A stretch of 13,906 bases of DNA from Pirellulales bacterium (GTDB lineage: Bacteria; Planctomycetota; Planctomycetia; Pirellulales; Thermoguttaceae), in contig DAOWNK010000061.1 of assembly GCA_030642635.1 (NCBI GenBank), positions 1 to 13,906 on the forward strand, in the 5' to 3' direction. Shown here in pieces: positions 1-6,150 of the stretch; within the stretch, counting starts at the first letter, position 1, and every line of letters starts with the position of its first letter. Made by a program: the position numbers and the translations under genes. A model generated the notes under the pieces. That model saw nothing but the letters and a program-made list of their open reading frames with translations, made no database searches and was not told the origin of the DNA.

Positions 1-269
1 CACTGTTCGGGAGATTCCCAACAACATTTCGAACTTACCATCCTTGGCTCCTCCATTGTGCGGCTTGTTTTGAAACCGCAGCATGATGGAAGAGCCTTTT
101 TTAGTGTATACCAATTATCGCTGTTTTTTCAGAAAGTGCAGGCAAGTCCAGACAAGATAAGTATACCACAACCGAATGCTCAGGACAACCAAAGACATAC
201 CGAACACTTGCCGGCCGGCATGTTTTACAGTAGTTTATTGGTTTACCGTGAGACGTTACGAGGCGCCAA
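1..269. other. Gene-free left flank upstream of hypB
   Basis: I find no convincing gene here. A short frame on the minus strand is open from an ATG at 56-54 (second ATG at 41-39) to the window edge, about 18 codons. It could be the first codons of a divergent gene, but the peptide is not recognisable and it is too short to judge. The hypB ribosome-binding site is the GAGG at 260-263. I see no clear promoter hexamers. hypA, which often precedes hypB, is absent. Confidence 0.5.
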
Positions 270-920
270 ATGAAAATCGTTGCTGCAAAAAAGATTCTTA
301 AAGCCAACGACCAACTCGCCGAAGAGAATCGGGCGAAACTCAACGCCGCCGGTGTGTTCTGCATCAACGTGGTCGGCTCGCCGGGCGCTGGAAAGACGAC
401 ACTGCTGGAGGCCCTGTTCGACGGGCTGGACGGACGGCTGCGGCCAGCGGTGATCGAGGGCGATATCGCCGGCTCCATCGACGCCGAACGAATCGAAAAA
501 CTTGGCGTGCCGGTCGTGCAGATAAACACCCAGGGCGCCTGCCACCTCGATGCCGTGACGATCGCTGCCGCTGCCGACGGTTTAGACTACGCCGAGATCG
601 ACGTGCTGGTGATCGAGAACATCGGCAACCTGGTTTGCACGGCCGGGTTCGACCTGGGCGAGCACCTGCGCATGGTCGTGCTCAGTGTGCCCGAGGGCGA
701 CGACAAGGCGGCGAAATACCCGGCCATATTCCAAGGCTCCGACGTGCTTATCATCACCAAGACCGACCTGCTGCCGCACACCAACTTCGACGCCGATCGG
801 ATCACCGCCGATATGAAGCGCCTGGCCCCCAGGGCGGAGGTGTTCCAGGTCGCTGCGATGCGGGGCGACGGCGTACCGTCGCTTGCCGATTGGTTGGTTG
901 GGAAGTGTAAAACAAGGTAA
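270..920 (+). CDS. hypB: HypB, hydrogenase nickel-incorporation GTPase
   Basis: Cytoplasmic SIMIBI-class GTPase that, with HypA, delivers nickel to the [NiFe]-hydrogenase large subunit after the Fe(CN)2CO unit is in place. The 216-residue protein has a Walker A at residues 36-43 (GSPGAGKT), the EGDI switch region near 63-66, and a TKTD base-recognition motif at 163-166. The conserved dimer-interface metal site is present as Cys91-His92 (GACHLDA) and Cys123 (NIGNLVC). The N-terminus is short: it lacks both the CxxCGC high-affinity nickel motif and the His-rich storage stretch of some homologues, so this is the minimal GTPase form. The start is supported by GAGG six bases upstream and by the family-like N-terminus MKIVAAKKIL. 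It is the first gene of the hyp cluster. A 94-bp gap with two hairpins separates it from hypF. Confidence 0.96.
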   Translation: MKIVAAKKILKANDQLAEENRAKLNAAGVFCINVVGSPGAGKTTLLEALFDGLDGRLRPAVIEGDIAGSIDAERIEKLGVPVVQINTQGACHLDAVTIAAAADGLDYAEIDVLVIENIGNLVCTAGFDLGEHLRMVVLSVPEGDDKAAKYPAIFQGSDVLIITKTDLLPHTNFDADRITADMKRLAPRAEVFQVAAMRGDGVPSLADWLVGKCKTR

Positions 921-936
921 CCATCTCTTGTTTAGC

Positions 937-954
937 CCCGGCGTCCACGCCGGG
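937..954. repeat. Short palindrome, CCCGGCGT / ACGCCGGG
   Basis: Perfect 8-bp arms with a 2-base loop, 17 bp after the hypB stop. It sits in a TTTAGCC-flanked context and is directly followed by a second, different palindrome. There is no T-run after it, so an intrinsic terminator is unlikely. I read it as a dispersed palindromic element, which in RNA could stabilise the hypB 3' end. Confidence 0.6.
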
Positions 955-967
955 AAATTGCCTTGGG

Positions 968-984
968 CGCGACCAACGGTCGCG
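968..984. repeat. Short palindrome, CGCGACC / GGTCGCG
   Basis: Perfect 7-bp arms around an AAC loop, 13 bp after the previous palindrome. GGTTTTATAGG follows, so a short T-run of four is present. It could be a weak terminator for hypB or a dispersed repeat. The flanking sequence differs from that of the first palindrome, so the two appear to be separate element types placed side by side. Confidence 0.55.
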
Positions 985-1002
985 GTTTTATAGGAAAATC
1001 GT

Positions 1003-1008
1003 TATAAT
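1003..1008 (+). promoter_or_regulatory. Perfect -10 hexamer (TATAAT) next to hypF start
   Basis: TATAAT ends six bases before the hypF ATG. If used, transcription would begin at or next to the start codon, giving a leaderless or nearly leaderless hypF mRNA. No good -35 lies 16-18 bp upstream (that spot falls in the right arm of the preceding palindrome), and no extended -10 TGN is present. No Shine-Dalgarno is visible at a usable distance from the ATG, which fits a leaderless reading. The site may be chance. Confidence 0.3.
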
Positions 1009-1014
1009 GGCACG

Positions 1015-3432
1015 ATGATGCGGAAGCACCCCAACGCCAAACCCTCAATCGTCCGCCGGCTGGCTATCACCGTGCACGGCGTGGTGCAGGGAGTCGGGCT
1101 GCGGCCGTTCATCTACAACGCAGCCCGGGCGGCCAGGCTCAGCGGCTGGGTGGCGAACCGGTCGGATAACGTCCGAATCGAGGTGCAAGGTCCAACGGAT
1201 GCACTTGATGCGTTTGTCGATGCGCTGCGCAATTGCCATCCGCCGCAGGCGAAGATTGATGCGATTGACTTAAGCAAAACTGCTTGCCGGGACGACCCGG
1301 CCGAAATGTTTTGCATTCGTGCAAGTGTGGACACCGGCACTGCCGTTGCTCCGAGGCCGACCATACCGGCCGATCTGGCGACTTGCGAGGAATGTCTTAA
1401 GGAGATTTTCGATCCGGCGGCGCGCAGATACAAATATCCGTTTACCAACTGCACGAACTGCGGGCCGAGGTGGTCGATCATCCATGCACTGCCTTACGAC
1501 CGACCGCGGACCTCGATGGCGCGATTCACCATGTGCCCGGACGGTCGGGCGGAATACGAAAACCCGGCCGACCGGCGGTTCCATGCACAGCCGATCGCCT
1601 GCCCACGTTGCGGGCCGACGCTCAAATTGCTTGACAATCATGGGAAAGAAACGGCCGTCGGCCCGGCGGCGCTCGATGCGGCGGCCGAAGCGGTGCTGGC
1701 CGGACGCATCGTTGCGATAAAGGGACTGGGTGGATTCCAACTCTTGGCCGATGCCACAAATGCCGAGGCGGTCGCGGAGCTGCGCCGGCGGAAGCAACGA
1801 CCCGACCGGCCGTTCGCACTGATGATGCCGTCGCTCGATGAAGTACGCCGCCGCTGTGAAGTCTCCGAAAAAGAGGCATTGGCACTCGCATCCACGGAAT
1901 CGCCGATCATGCTGTTGCGGAGTTGTGAACCCTCACACCAACCCTCTCCCAAAGGGAGAGGGGGCTTTATCGCCACCGCCGTTGCGCCCAGCAATCCATA
2001 CCTTGGCGTAATGTTGCCGTACACTCCGCTGCACCATCTGCTTATGGCTGCAATCTGCCGGCCGATCATTTGCACCAGCGGAAACCTGGCCGAAGAGCCG
2101 ATGGCGATTACTACCGAGGAAGCAATTGAGCGACTCGGGGCAATTGCCGACGTGTTGCTAACGCACGACCGCCCGATCGTCCGCCCGGTCGACGATTCGA
2201 TTGTGAGGATATTTTCCGACGGGGTGCAGTTGCTGCGGCGCGCCCGGGGATACGCCCCACTGCCGATCGGGCTGGGGTTTCCGTGTCCAACAGTTCTGGC
2301 CGTCGGCGGACACTTGAAACACACAGTGGCGTTGGCGCTTGGTAGGGTGCGTGAAACGCACCATGCACAAGTAATCCTCAGCCCACACGTCGGAGACCTG
2401 ATCCATGTGCGAAGCGTGGAGGTCCACCGCCGGGCGGTTTGCGACTTGGTGGAGTTTTTCGAGGCAACGCCAGATGTCGTTGCCTGTGACTTGCACCCTG
2501 ATTATGCGTCTACGAGGTATGCCGAAGCGTTGTCGGCCGAATGGGAAGTACCGCTTGTGCGCGTGCAACATCACCACGCCCACGTTGCAGCGTGCATGGC
2601 CGAGCACCGTCTGGAAGACAAGGTGCTGGGGTTCGCATGGGACGGGACCGGCTACGGCGCCGACGGGACGGTCTGGGGCGGCGAGGCGATTTTGTGCGAA
2701 GGCGCCGAGTTTACGCGAGTCGGCCACCTGCGCACGTTCGCGCTGCCCGGTGGAGAGAAGGCCGCCGAAGAACCGCGACGCTCGGCGCTAGGATTGCTGT
2801 TCGAGATAATGGGCGACGACGCAACGAAGTACGCCGCCGGCTGGTTCAAACCGGCCGAACTGAATGCTTTACTGTCGCTGTTGAACAAAAAAGTCAACTC
2901 CCCGCGCACAAGCAGCATGGGCAGGCTGTTCGACGCCGTGGCCGCGTTGTGCGGTCTGTTGCGGCTGAGCAGCTTCGAGGGCCAGGCGGCCATGGCGTTG
3001 GAGTTCGCCGCCGATAAAGACGAGACCGACGCATATCCGCTGCCGATCTCAGCCGACACGCCGGCCGTGGCCGATTGGGAACCGCTGATTCGTGCGGTGC
3101 TGGCCGACCTGGACTCCGGAGTGCCGATCGGACGGATCGGCGGCCGGTTCCACAACGCGCTGGCCGATATGGCCCTGTCGGCGGCCAAATCCGTCGGGTA
3201 TGAGCAGATCGTGCTAAGCGGCGGGTGCTTTCAAAATGCGATTTTGACCGAGCGTGTGCGAGCGAGCCTGTCGAAAGCTGGATTTTTGGTGTACACTCAT
3301 AGACAAGTTCCGCCGGGCGACGGCGGGATCGCCTTGGGGCAACTCGCCGTCGCGGCGTGGAAAAACACGTGGCCGCTTGCGGCTTCGCAACCTGTTACGG
3401 AACAAAAACATGTGTCTCGGCATCCCGGGTAA
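1015..3432 (+). CDS. hypF: HypF, carbamoyltransferase for hydrogenase CN ligand
   Basis: Converts carbamoyl phosphate and ATP to a carbamoyl adenylate and passes the carbamoyl group to the C-terminal Cys of HypE, which makes the CN ligand. The 805-residue protein (about 750 in E. coli) has all domains in order. They are acylphosphatase (VVQGVGLRPF 23-32, with Arg30 and Asn48), zinc fingers (C124/C127, C146/C149, C174, C196/C199), a YrdC-like domain (KGLGGF 236-241, TSGN 354-357), and a Kae1-like domain (QHHHAH 518-523, DGTGYGADG 543-551, SGGCFQN 735-741). Oddities: the usual CPDC of the second finger reads CPDG (Gly177); two translated palindromic inserts occur near residues 306-316 and 444-450; and about 24 extra residues follow the normal GQLAVAA end. 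The next in-frame ATG is codon 2, so the start could be either; neither has a Shine-Dalgarno. The 3' end overlaps hypC by 23 bp. Confidence 0.95.
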   Translation: MMRKHPNAKPSIVRRLAITVHGVVQGVGLRPFIYNAARAARLSGWVANRSDNVRIEVQGPTDALDAFVDALRNCHPPQAKIDAIDLSKTACRDDPAEMFCIRASVDTGTAVAPRPTIPADLATCEECLKEIFDPAARRYKYPFTNCTNCGPRWSIIHALPYDRPRTSMARFTMCPDGRAEYENPADRRFHAQPIACPRCGPTLKLLDNHGKETAVGPAALDAAAEAVLAGRIVAIKGLGGFQLLADATNAEAVAELRRRKQRPDRPFALMMPSLDEVRRRCEVSEKEALALASTESPIMLLRSCEPSHQPSPKGRGGFIATAVAPSNPYLGVMLPYTPLHHLLMAAICRPIICTSGNLAEEPMAITTEEAIERLGAIADVLLTHDRPIVRPVDDSIVRIFSDGVQLLRRARGYAPLPIGLGFPCPTVLAVGGHLKHTVALALGRVRETHHAQVILSPHVGDLIHVRSVEVHRRAVCDLVEFFEATPDVVACDLHPDYASTRYAEALSAEWEVPLVRVQHHHAHVAACMAEHRLEDKVLGFAWDGTGYGADGTVWGGEAILCEGAEFTRVGHLRTFALPGGEKAAEEPRRSALGLLFEIMGDDATKYAAGWFKPAELNALLSLLNKKVNSPRTSSMGRLFDAVAALCGLLRLSSFEGQAAMALEFAADKDETDAYPLPISADTPAVADWEPLIRAVLADLDSGVPIGRIGGRFHNALADMALSAAKSVGYEQIVLSGGCFQNAILTERVRASLSKAGFLVYTHRQVPPGDGGIALGQLAVAAWKNTWPLAASQPVTEQKHVSRHPG
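1942..1962. repeat. Translated palindromic repeat inside hypF
   Basis: CCCTCTCCC / GGGAGAGGG, perfect 9-bp arms around AAA. The wider element runs from about 1930 to 1964. In frame it is read as part of EPSHQPSPKGRGG (residues 305-317), between the SPIMLLR strand and the VAPSNPYLGVMLPY segment. Most HypF proteins have only a few residues there, so this looks like an in-frame insertion. I recall the motif as a common dispersed repeat in many bacterial genomes; that is memory, not a search. Confidence 0.75.
2346..2362. repeat. Second translated palindrome inside hypF
   Basis: GGTGCGT / ACGCACC, 7-bp arms around GAA, embedded in TAGGGTGCGTGAAACGCACC (2343-2362). It is read in frame as GRVRETHHA (residues 443-451), in the loop after the AVGGHLKHTVAL strand where homologues usually have a short turn. 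It is a different family from the element at 1942-1962. Confidence 0.65.
3372..3390. repeat. Overlapping small hairpins in the hypF tail
   Basis: GCCGC-TT-GCGGC (3372-3383) overlaps TTGCG-GCTT-CGCAA (3377-3390), so two alternative 5-bp hairpins compete. They fall in the extra C-terminal part of HypF (WPLAASQPV), after the usual end of the family, about 20 bases before the hypC start. They could modulate access to the hypC ribosome-binding region or be a repeat remnant. The arms are short, so chance is possible. Confidence 0.35.
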
Positions 3433-3679
3433 ACTGACCGAAATCTACCAACGCAACGACATGCCGATGGGCAAGGTCGAGTTCGGCGGCATACTGAAGG
3501 AGGTCTGCTTGGCATACACGCCTGAGGCCCAACTTGGTCAGTACGTAGTCGTGCACGTCGGGTTTGCAATCAGTCTGATCGACGAGGCCGAGGCCGAGGA
3601 GATTTTTTCGTATATCGAGGAAATTGAGGAACCAGGGGTCAGGGGCCAGAGAGCAAAAAGACGTAACATCAAGTTCTGA
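3410..3679 (+). CDS. hypC: HypC, hydrogenase maturation chaperone
   Basis: Small cytoplasmic chaperone that binds HypD and carries the Fe(CN)2CO moiety to the hydrogenase large subunit. The 89-residue protein starts MCLGIPGKL, and its Cys2, exposed after removal of Met1, is the conserved iron ligand. The core includes GGILKEVCLA and GQYVVVHVGFAISLID. That N-terminus fixes the start at 3410, although a longer frame is open upstream. The start overlaps the hypF 3' end by 23 bp, and only a weak ACGGA (3397-3401) precedes it, so translational coupling is likely. From Pro75 onward all residues (EEPGVRGQRAKRRNIKF region) come from a palindromic repeat that also supplies the stop codon. The normal HypC core is complete before it, so function is probably kept. 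Confidence 0.93.
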   Translation: MCLGIPGKLTEIYQRNDMPMGKVEFGGILKEVCLAYTPEAQLGQYVVVHVGFAISLIDEAEAEEIFSYIEEIEEPGVRGQRAKRRNIKF

Positions 3680-3705
3680 CCCCTGGCCCCTGGTCCCTGG
3701 CCCCT
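3632..3705. repeat. Inverted CCAGGGGTCAG-type repeat spanning the hypC-hypD junction
   Basis: The left arm CCAGGGGTCAGGGGCCAG (3632-3649) is complementary to a right block at 3676-3705 rich in CCCCTGG units. The best perfect pairing is 11 bp, 3632-3642 with 3676-3686, and alternative registers such as 3640-3649 with 3683-3692 are possible. The element encodes the last 15 residues of HypC, supplies its TGA (3677-3679), and fills the gap up to eight bases before the hypD GTG. Confidence 0.75.
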
Positions 3706-3712
3706 AACTACC

Positions 3713-4834
3713 GTGAAATACATCGACGAATATCGCGACGCCGTTGCGGCCAAGAAATTGGTCGAAGCGATCCGCAGCACGACCACCCGGCCGTGGAACA
3801 TCATGGAGGTGTGCGGCGGGCAGACCCATGCGATTCTCCGCTTCGCCCTGGACGAGATGCTGCCGGGGCGGATAACGCTGATTCACGGTCCGGGCTGCCC
3901 GGTCTGCGTCACGCCGATCGAAATCATCGACAAGGCGATTGCCATCGCCTCGCTGCCGGAGGTGATTTTCTGCTCATTCGGCGATATGCTGCGAGTGCCC
4001 GGCTCGGAAAAGGACCTGCTGACGGTAAAAAGCGAAGGCGGCCGGGTGCGCGTGGTCTACTCGCCGATGGACGCGGTTGCACTTGCCGGTAAGAATCCGG
4101 ATCGAGAGGTCGTATTCTTCGCCATCGGTTTCGAGACCACTGCCCCGGCAAACGCCATGGCCGTTGTGCAAGCGAGCAAGCTTGGGCTGGATAATTTCTC
4201 GGTACTCGTTGCACACGTGCTGGTGCCGCCTGCGATACGTGCGGTGCTCTCGTCGCCGGAGAACCTGGTTCAAGGATTCCTGGCGGCCGGACACGTCTGC
4301 ACAATTACCGGCATTGACCAGTACCGGCCGATTGCCGAGGAGTTCGGCGTGCCGATCGTGGCAACCGGGTTCGAGCCGCTAGATATCCTGCAAGGTGTTT
4401 TAATGTGTGTGCGGCAACTTGAAGAAGGCCGTGCTGATGTTGAAATCCAGTACACCAGAAGCGTTCGCCCAGAGGGCAACCCGGCGGCACGAAAAACTAT
4501 CGAAGAGGTCTTCGAGCCGGTACCGCGCAAGTGGCGCGGCATTGGCGAAATACCTATGAGCGGGCTGGCGCTGCGTGAGAAATATGCCAAGTACGATGCC
4601 GCTGGGCGTTTCAGTGTCGAGGGGATCACGGCCGACGAACCGGCCGAGTGCATCGCCGGCGAAGTGTTGCAGGGCCGCCGCAAGCCGCACGAATGTCCGG
4701 CGTTCGGCACCCGCTGCACGCCAGACCGCCCATTGGGCGCACCGATGGTATCGTCCGAAGGCGCCTGCGCGGCGTATTATCGGTATCGACGGAAGTGTAG
4801 CGGCCGGGCTTGCCCGGCGTGTCGGCGAAAGTGA
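3713..4834 (+). CDS. hypD: HypD, Fe-S scaffold for Fe(CN)2CO assembly
   Basis: Cytoplasmic [4Fe-4S] protein that with HypC and HypE assembles the Fe(CN)2CO unit. The 373 residues carry the family signatures: CGGQTH (34-39), HGPGCPVC (58-65), GFETT (139-143), and the C-terminal cluster cysteines C313, C328, C335 and C352 around ECPAFGTRCTP and SSEGACAAYY. The start is a GTG at 3713, supported by the typical N-terminus MKYIDEYRD. No Shine-Dalgarno is visible because the preceding bases are C-rich repeat sequence, so expression may depend on readthrough or coupling from hypC, 33 bp upstream. After AAYYRYRR the tail KCSGRACPACRRK contains another palindrome and three extra cysteines not expected in the family. 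All canonical residues are intact. Confidence 0.96.
   Translation: MKYIDEYRDAVAAKKLVEAIRSTTTRPWNIMEVCGGQTHAILRFALDEMLPGRITLIHGPGCPVCVTPIEIIDKAIAIASLPEVIFCSFGDMLRVPGSEKDLLTVKSEGGRVRVVYSPMDAVALAGKNPDREVVFFAIGFETTAPANAMAVVQASKLGLDNFSVLVAHVLVPPAIRAVLSSPENLVQGFLAAGHVCTITGIDQYRPIAEEFGVPIVATGFEPLDILQGVLMCVRQLEEGRADVEIQYTRSVRPEGNPAARKTIEEVFEPVPRKWRGIGEIPMSGLALREKYAKYDAAGRFSVEGITADEPAECIAGEVLQGRRKPHECPAFGTRCTPDRPLGAPMVSSEGACAAYYRYRRKCSGRACPACRRK
4803..4818. repeat. Palindrome in the hypD C-terminal codons
   Basis: GCCGGGC-TT-GCCCGGC, perfect 7-bp arms with a 2-base loop, 14 bp before the end of the hypD stop codon. It is translated as part of SGRACPACRR. It could also act as a stem in the mRNA, but no T-run follows. 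Position and form match the other translated palindromes of this cluster, with a different sequence. Confidence 0.6.
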
Positions 4835-4844
4835 AATGTTGACC

Positions 4845-4872
4845 TTGACAAATGTTGCGTACATGGTATAAA
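4845..4872 (+). promoter_or_regulatory. Near-consensus sigma70 promoter for the ATPase gene
   Basis: Perfect -35 TTGACA (4845-4850), a 16-bp spacer, and -10 TATAAA (4867-4872, five of six). A one-base shift (ATAAAT) gives a 17-bp spacer. It lies 11 bp after the hypD stop and 48 bp before the ATPase ATG. It is the best-looking promoter in the window and suggests that the ATPase, and perhaps hypE, can be transcribed independently of hypBFCD. Confidence 0.65.
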
Positions 4873-4894
4873 TTTATATGCAAATATAAATTTA
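4869..4894. promoter_or_regulatory. Perfect AT-rich palindrome over the -10, candidate operator
   Basis: TAAATTTATAT - GCAA - ATATAAATTTA: 11-bp perfect inverted arms with a 4-base spacer, starting within the -10 hexamer and covering the expected transcription start. A dimeric winged-helix repressor could bind here; the downstream ATPase itself has a winged-helix-like C-terminus. As RNA it would be a weak AU hairpin at the 5' end. The role is inferred only from position. Confidence 0.45.
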
Positions 4895-4919
4895 GTGGCC
4901 CGTATAACAGAGGCTAAAA

Positions 4920-6140
4920 ATGGCCGATATCGCGTTTACAAACCCATTTCGACCGGGAGCAGGCCACATGCCCCCCTATTTGGCTGGCAGACAGAGTGAA
5001 ACCGGCGAGTTTTTGAAGCTTTTAAGCCAAGACATCATCCTGGAAAACATGGTCCTGACCGGTTTGCGCGGCGTCGGCAAAACTGTTCTGCTGGATACGC
5101 TTAAGCCGCTCGCCATGCAAAAGGGATGGATATGGGTCGGCACAGATCTATCTGAATTGGCGAGCATCAGCGAAGAGCGTTTAGCGACTCGGTTGATAGC
5201 GGACTTGGCCGTTGTAACTTCGTCGATCGTGTTGCAAAGCGAAGAAGTTTTGGGAGTGGGGTTTCGGCCGGAGTCGCAATGTGTCGAAAGGACACTTGAC
5301 TTCGAGACGATGATGAAACTTTATCAGCAGACCCCAGGCTTGGTTTCCGACAAGCTCAAGGCGGTTCTCGAATTCGTGTGGCCATATATTCAAAAAGAAC
5401 AAAAATGCGGTGTAATCTTCGCTTACGACGAGGCACAAAACCTTTCGGATCATGCCGCCAAGGAGGAGTACCCGCTGTCGCTACTGCTCGATGTATTCCA
5501 GTCGATCCAAAAAAAAGGCATTCGGTTTATGTTGGTGCTGACGGGCCTCCCAACATTATTTCCCAAATTGGTCGATGCTCGCACATTCGCCGAGCGGATG
5601 TTTCGAGTCGTGTTTCTCGATCGACTGAACGAAGAAGACAGTCGTGAAGCAATCACCAAGCCGATTGAAGATCATCAATGTCCGGTAAGACCAGGAAGTG
5701 GAGACATGATCAAAATTATTATTGAGGCTTCCGCCGGCTACCCATACTTTATCCAATTCATATGCAGGGAATTTGTGGACGTATTACTTCAAGCACGTGA
5801 AACAGGTGCAAAGACCGTCTCCATTCCGCTAAGTAACATTATCCGCAAGCTCGATACCGATTTCTTTGCAGGCCGTTGGGCACGTGCTACGGACCGCCAA
5901 CGGGAATTGCTTACCGTTGCCGCACATTTACAAACCGCTGAAAGCGAGTTTATGGCTCGGGATATAGTCGAGCAATCGAAAGAGTTGTTAGAAAAACCGT
6001 TCAGCTCCAGCCAAGTAACACAAATGCTTGCGGTACTTAGCAATGCCGGACTGGTTTACAAAAACCGGCATGGCAAGTATTCGTTCGCCGTGCCGTTACT
6101 TGGACAATTCATTTTACGGCAATTGAAGCAATCCAGCTAA
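4920..6140 (+). CDS. ORC/Cdc6-like AAA+ ATPase inserted in the hyp cluster
   Basis: A 406-residue cytoplasmic P-loop ATPase of the ORC1/Cdc6-like AAA+ type. Visible parts are an N-terminal NPFRPG...PPYLAGR box (8-24), Walker A GLRGVGKT (48-55), Walker B with DEAQ (IFAYDEAQ, 166-173), a sensor-1-like LTGLPTL (207-213), and the RMFRVVFLDRLNEED segment (226-240) typical of the small domain. A C-terminal winged-helix-like region (about 325-395) follows, with a predicted recognition helix near 360-375 and a GKYSFAVP wing. The AGAGG at 4909-4913, six bases before the ATG, fixes the start. Base composition looks lower in GC than the hyp genes. It is not a known hydrogenase maturation factor; its strong own promoter and position between hypD and hypE suggest later insertion. 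The natural substrate is unknown; DNA binding or regulation is inferred. Confidence 0.85.
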   Translation: MADIAFTNPFRPGAGHMPPYLAGRQSETGEFLKLLSQDIILENMVLTGLRGVGKTVLLDTLKPLAMQKGWIWVGTDLSELASISEERLATRLIADLAVVTSSIVLQSEEVLGVGFRPESQCVERTLDFETMMKLYQQTPGLVSDKLKAVLEFVWPYIQKEQKCGVIFAYDEAQNLSDHAAKEEYPLSLLLDVFQSIQKKGIRFMLVLTGLPTLFPKLVDARTFAERMFRVVFLDRLNEEDSREAITKPIEDHQCPVRPGSGDMIKIIIEASAGYPYFIQFICREFVDVLLQARETGAKTVSIPLSNIIRKLDTDFFAGRWARATDRQRELLTVAAHLQTAESEFMARDIVEQSKELLEKPFSSSQVTQMLAVLSNAGLVYKNRHGKYSFAVPLLGQFILRQLKQSS

Positions 6141-6150
6141 ACATAACCCC

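Noticed and set aside
1..56. Possible first codons of a divergent minus-strand gene at the left edge
   Set aside because: Only about 18 open codons are visible and the peptide is not recognisable; recorded only as a note on the flank.
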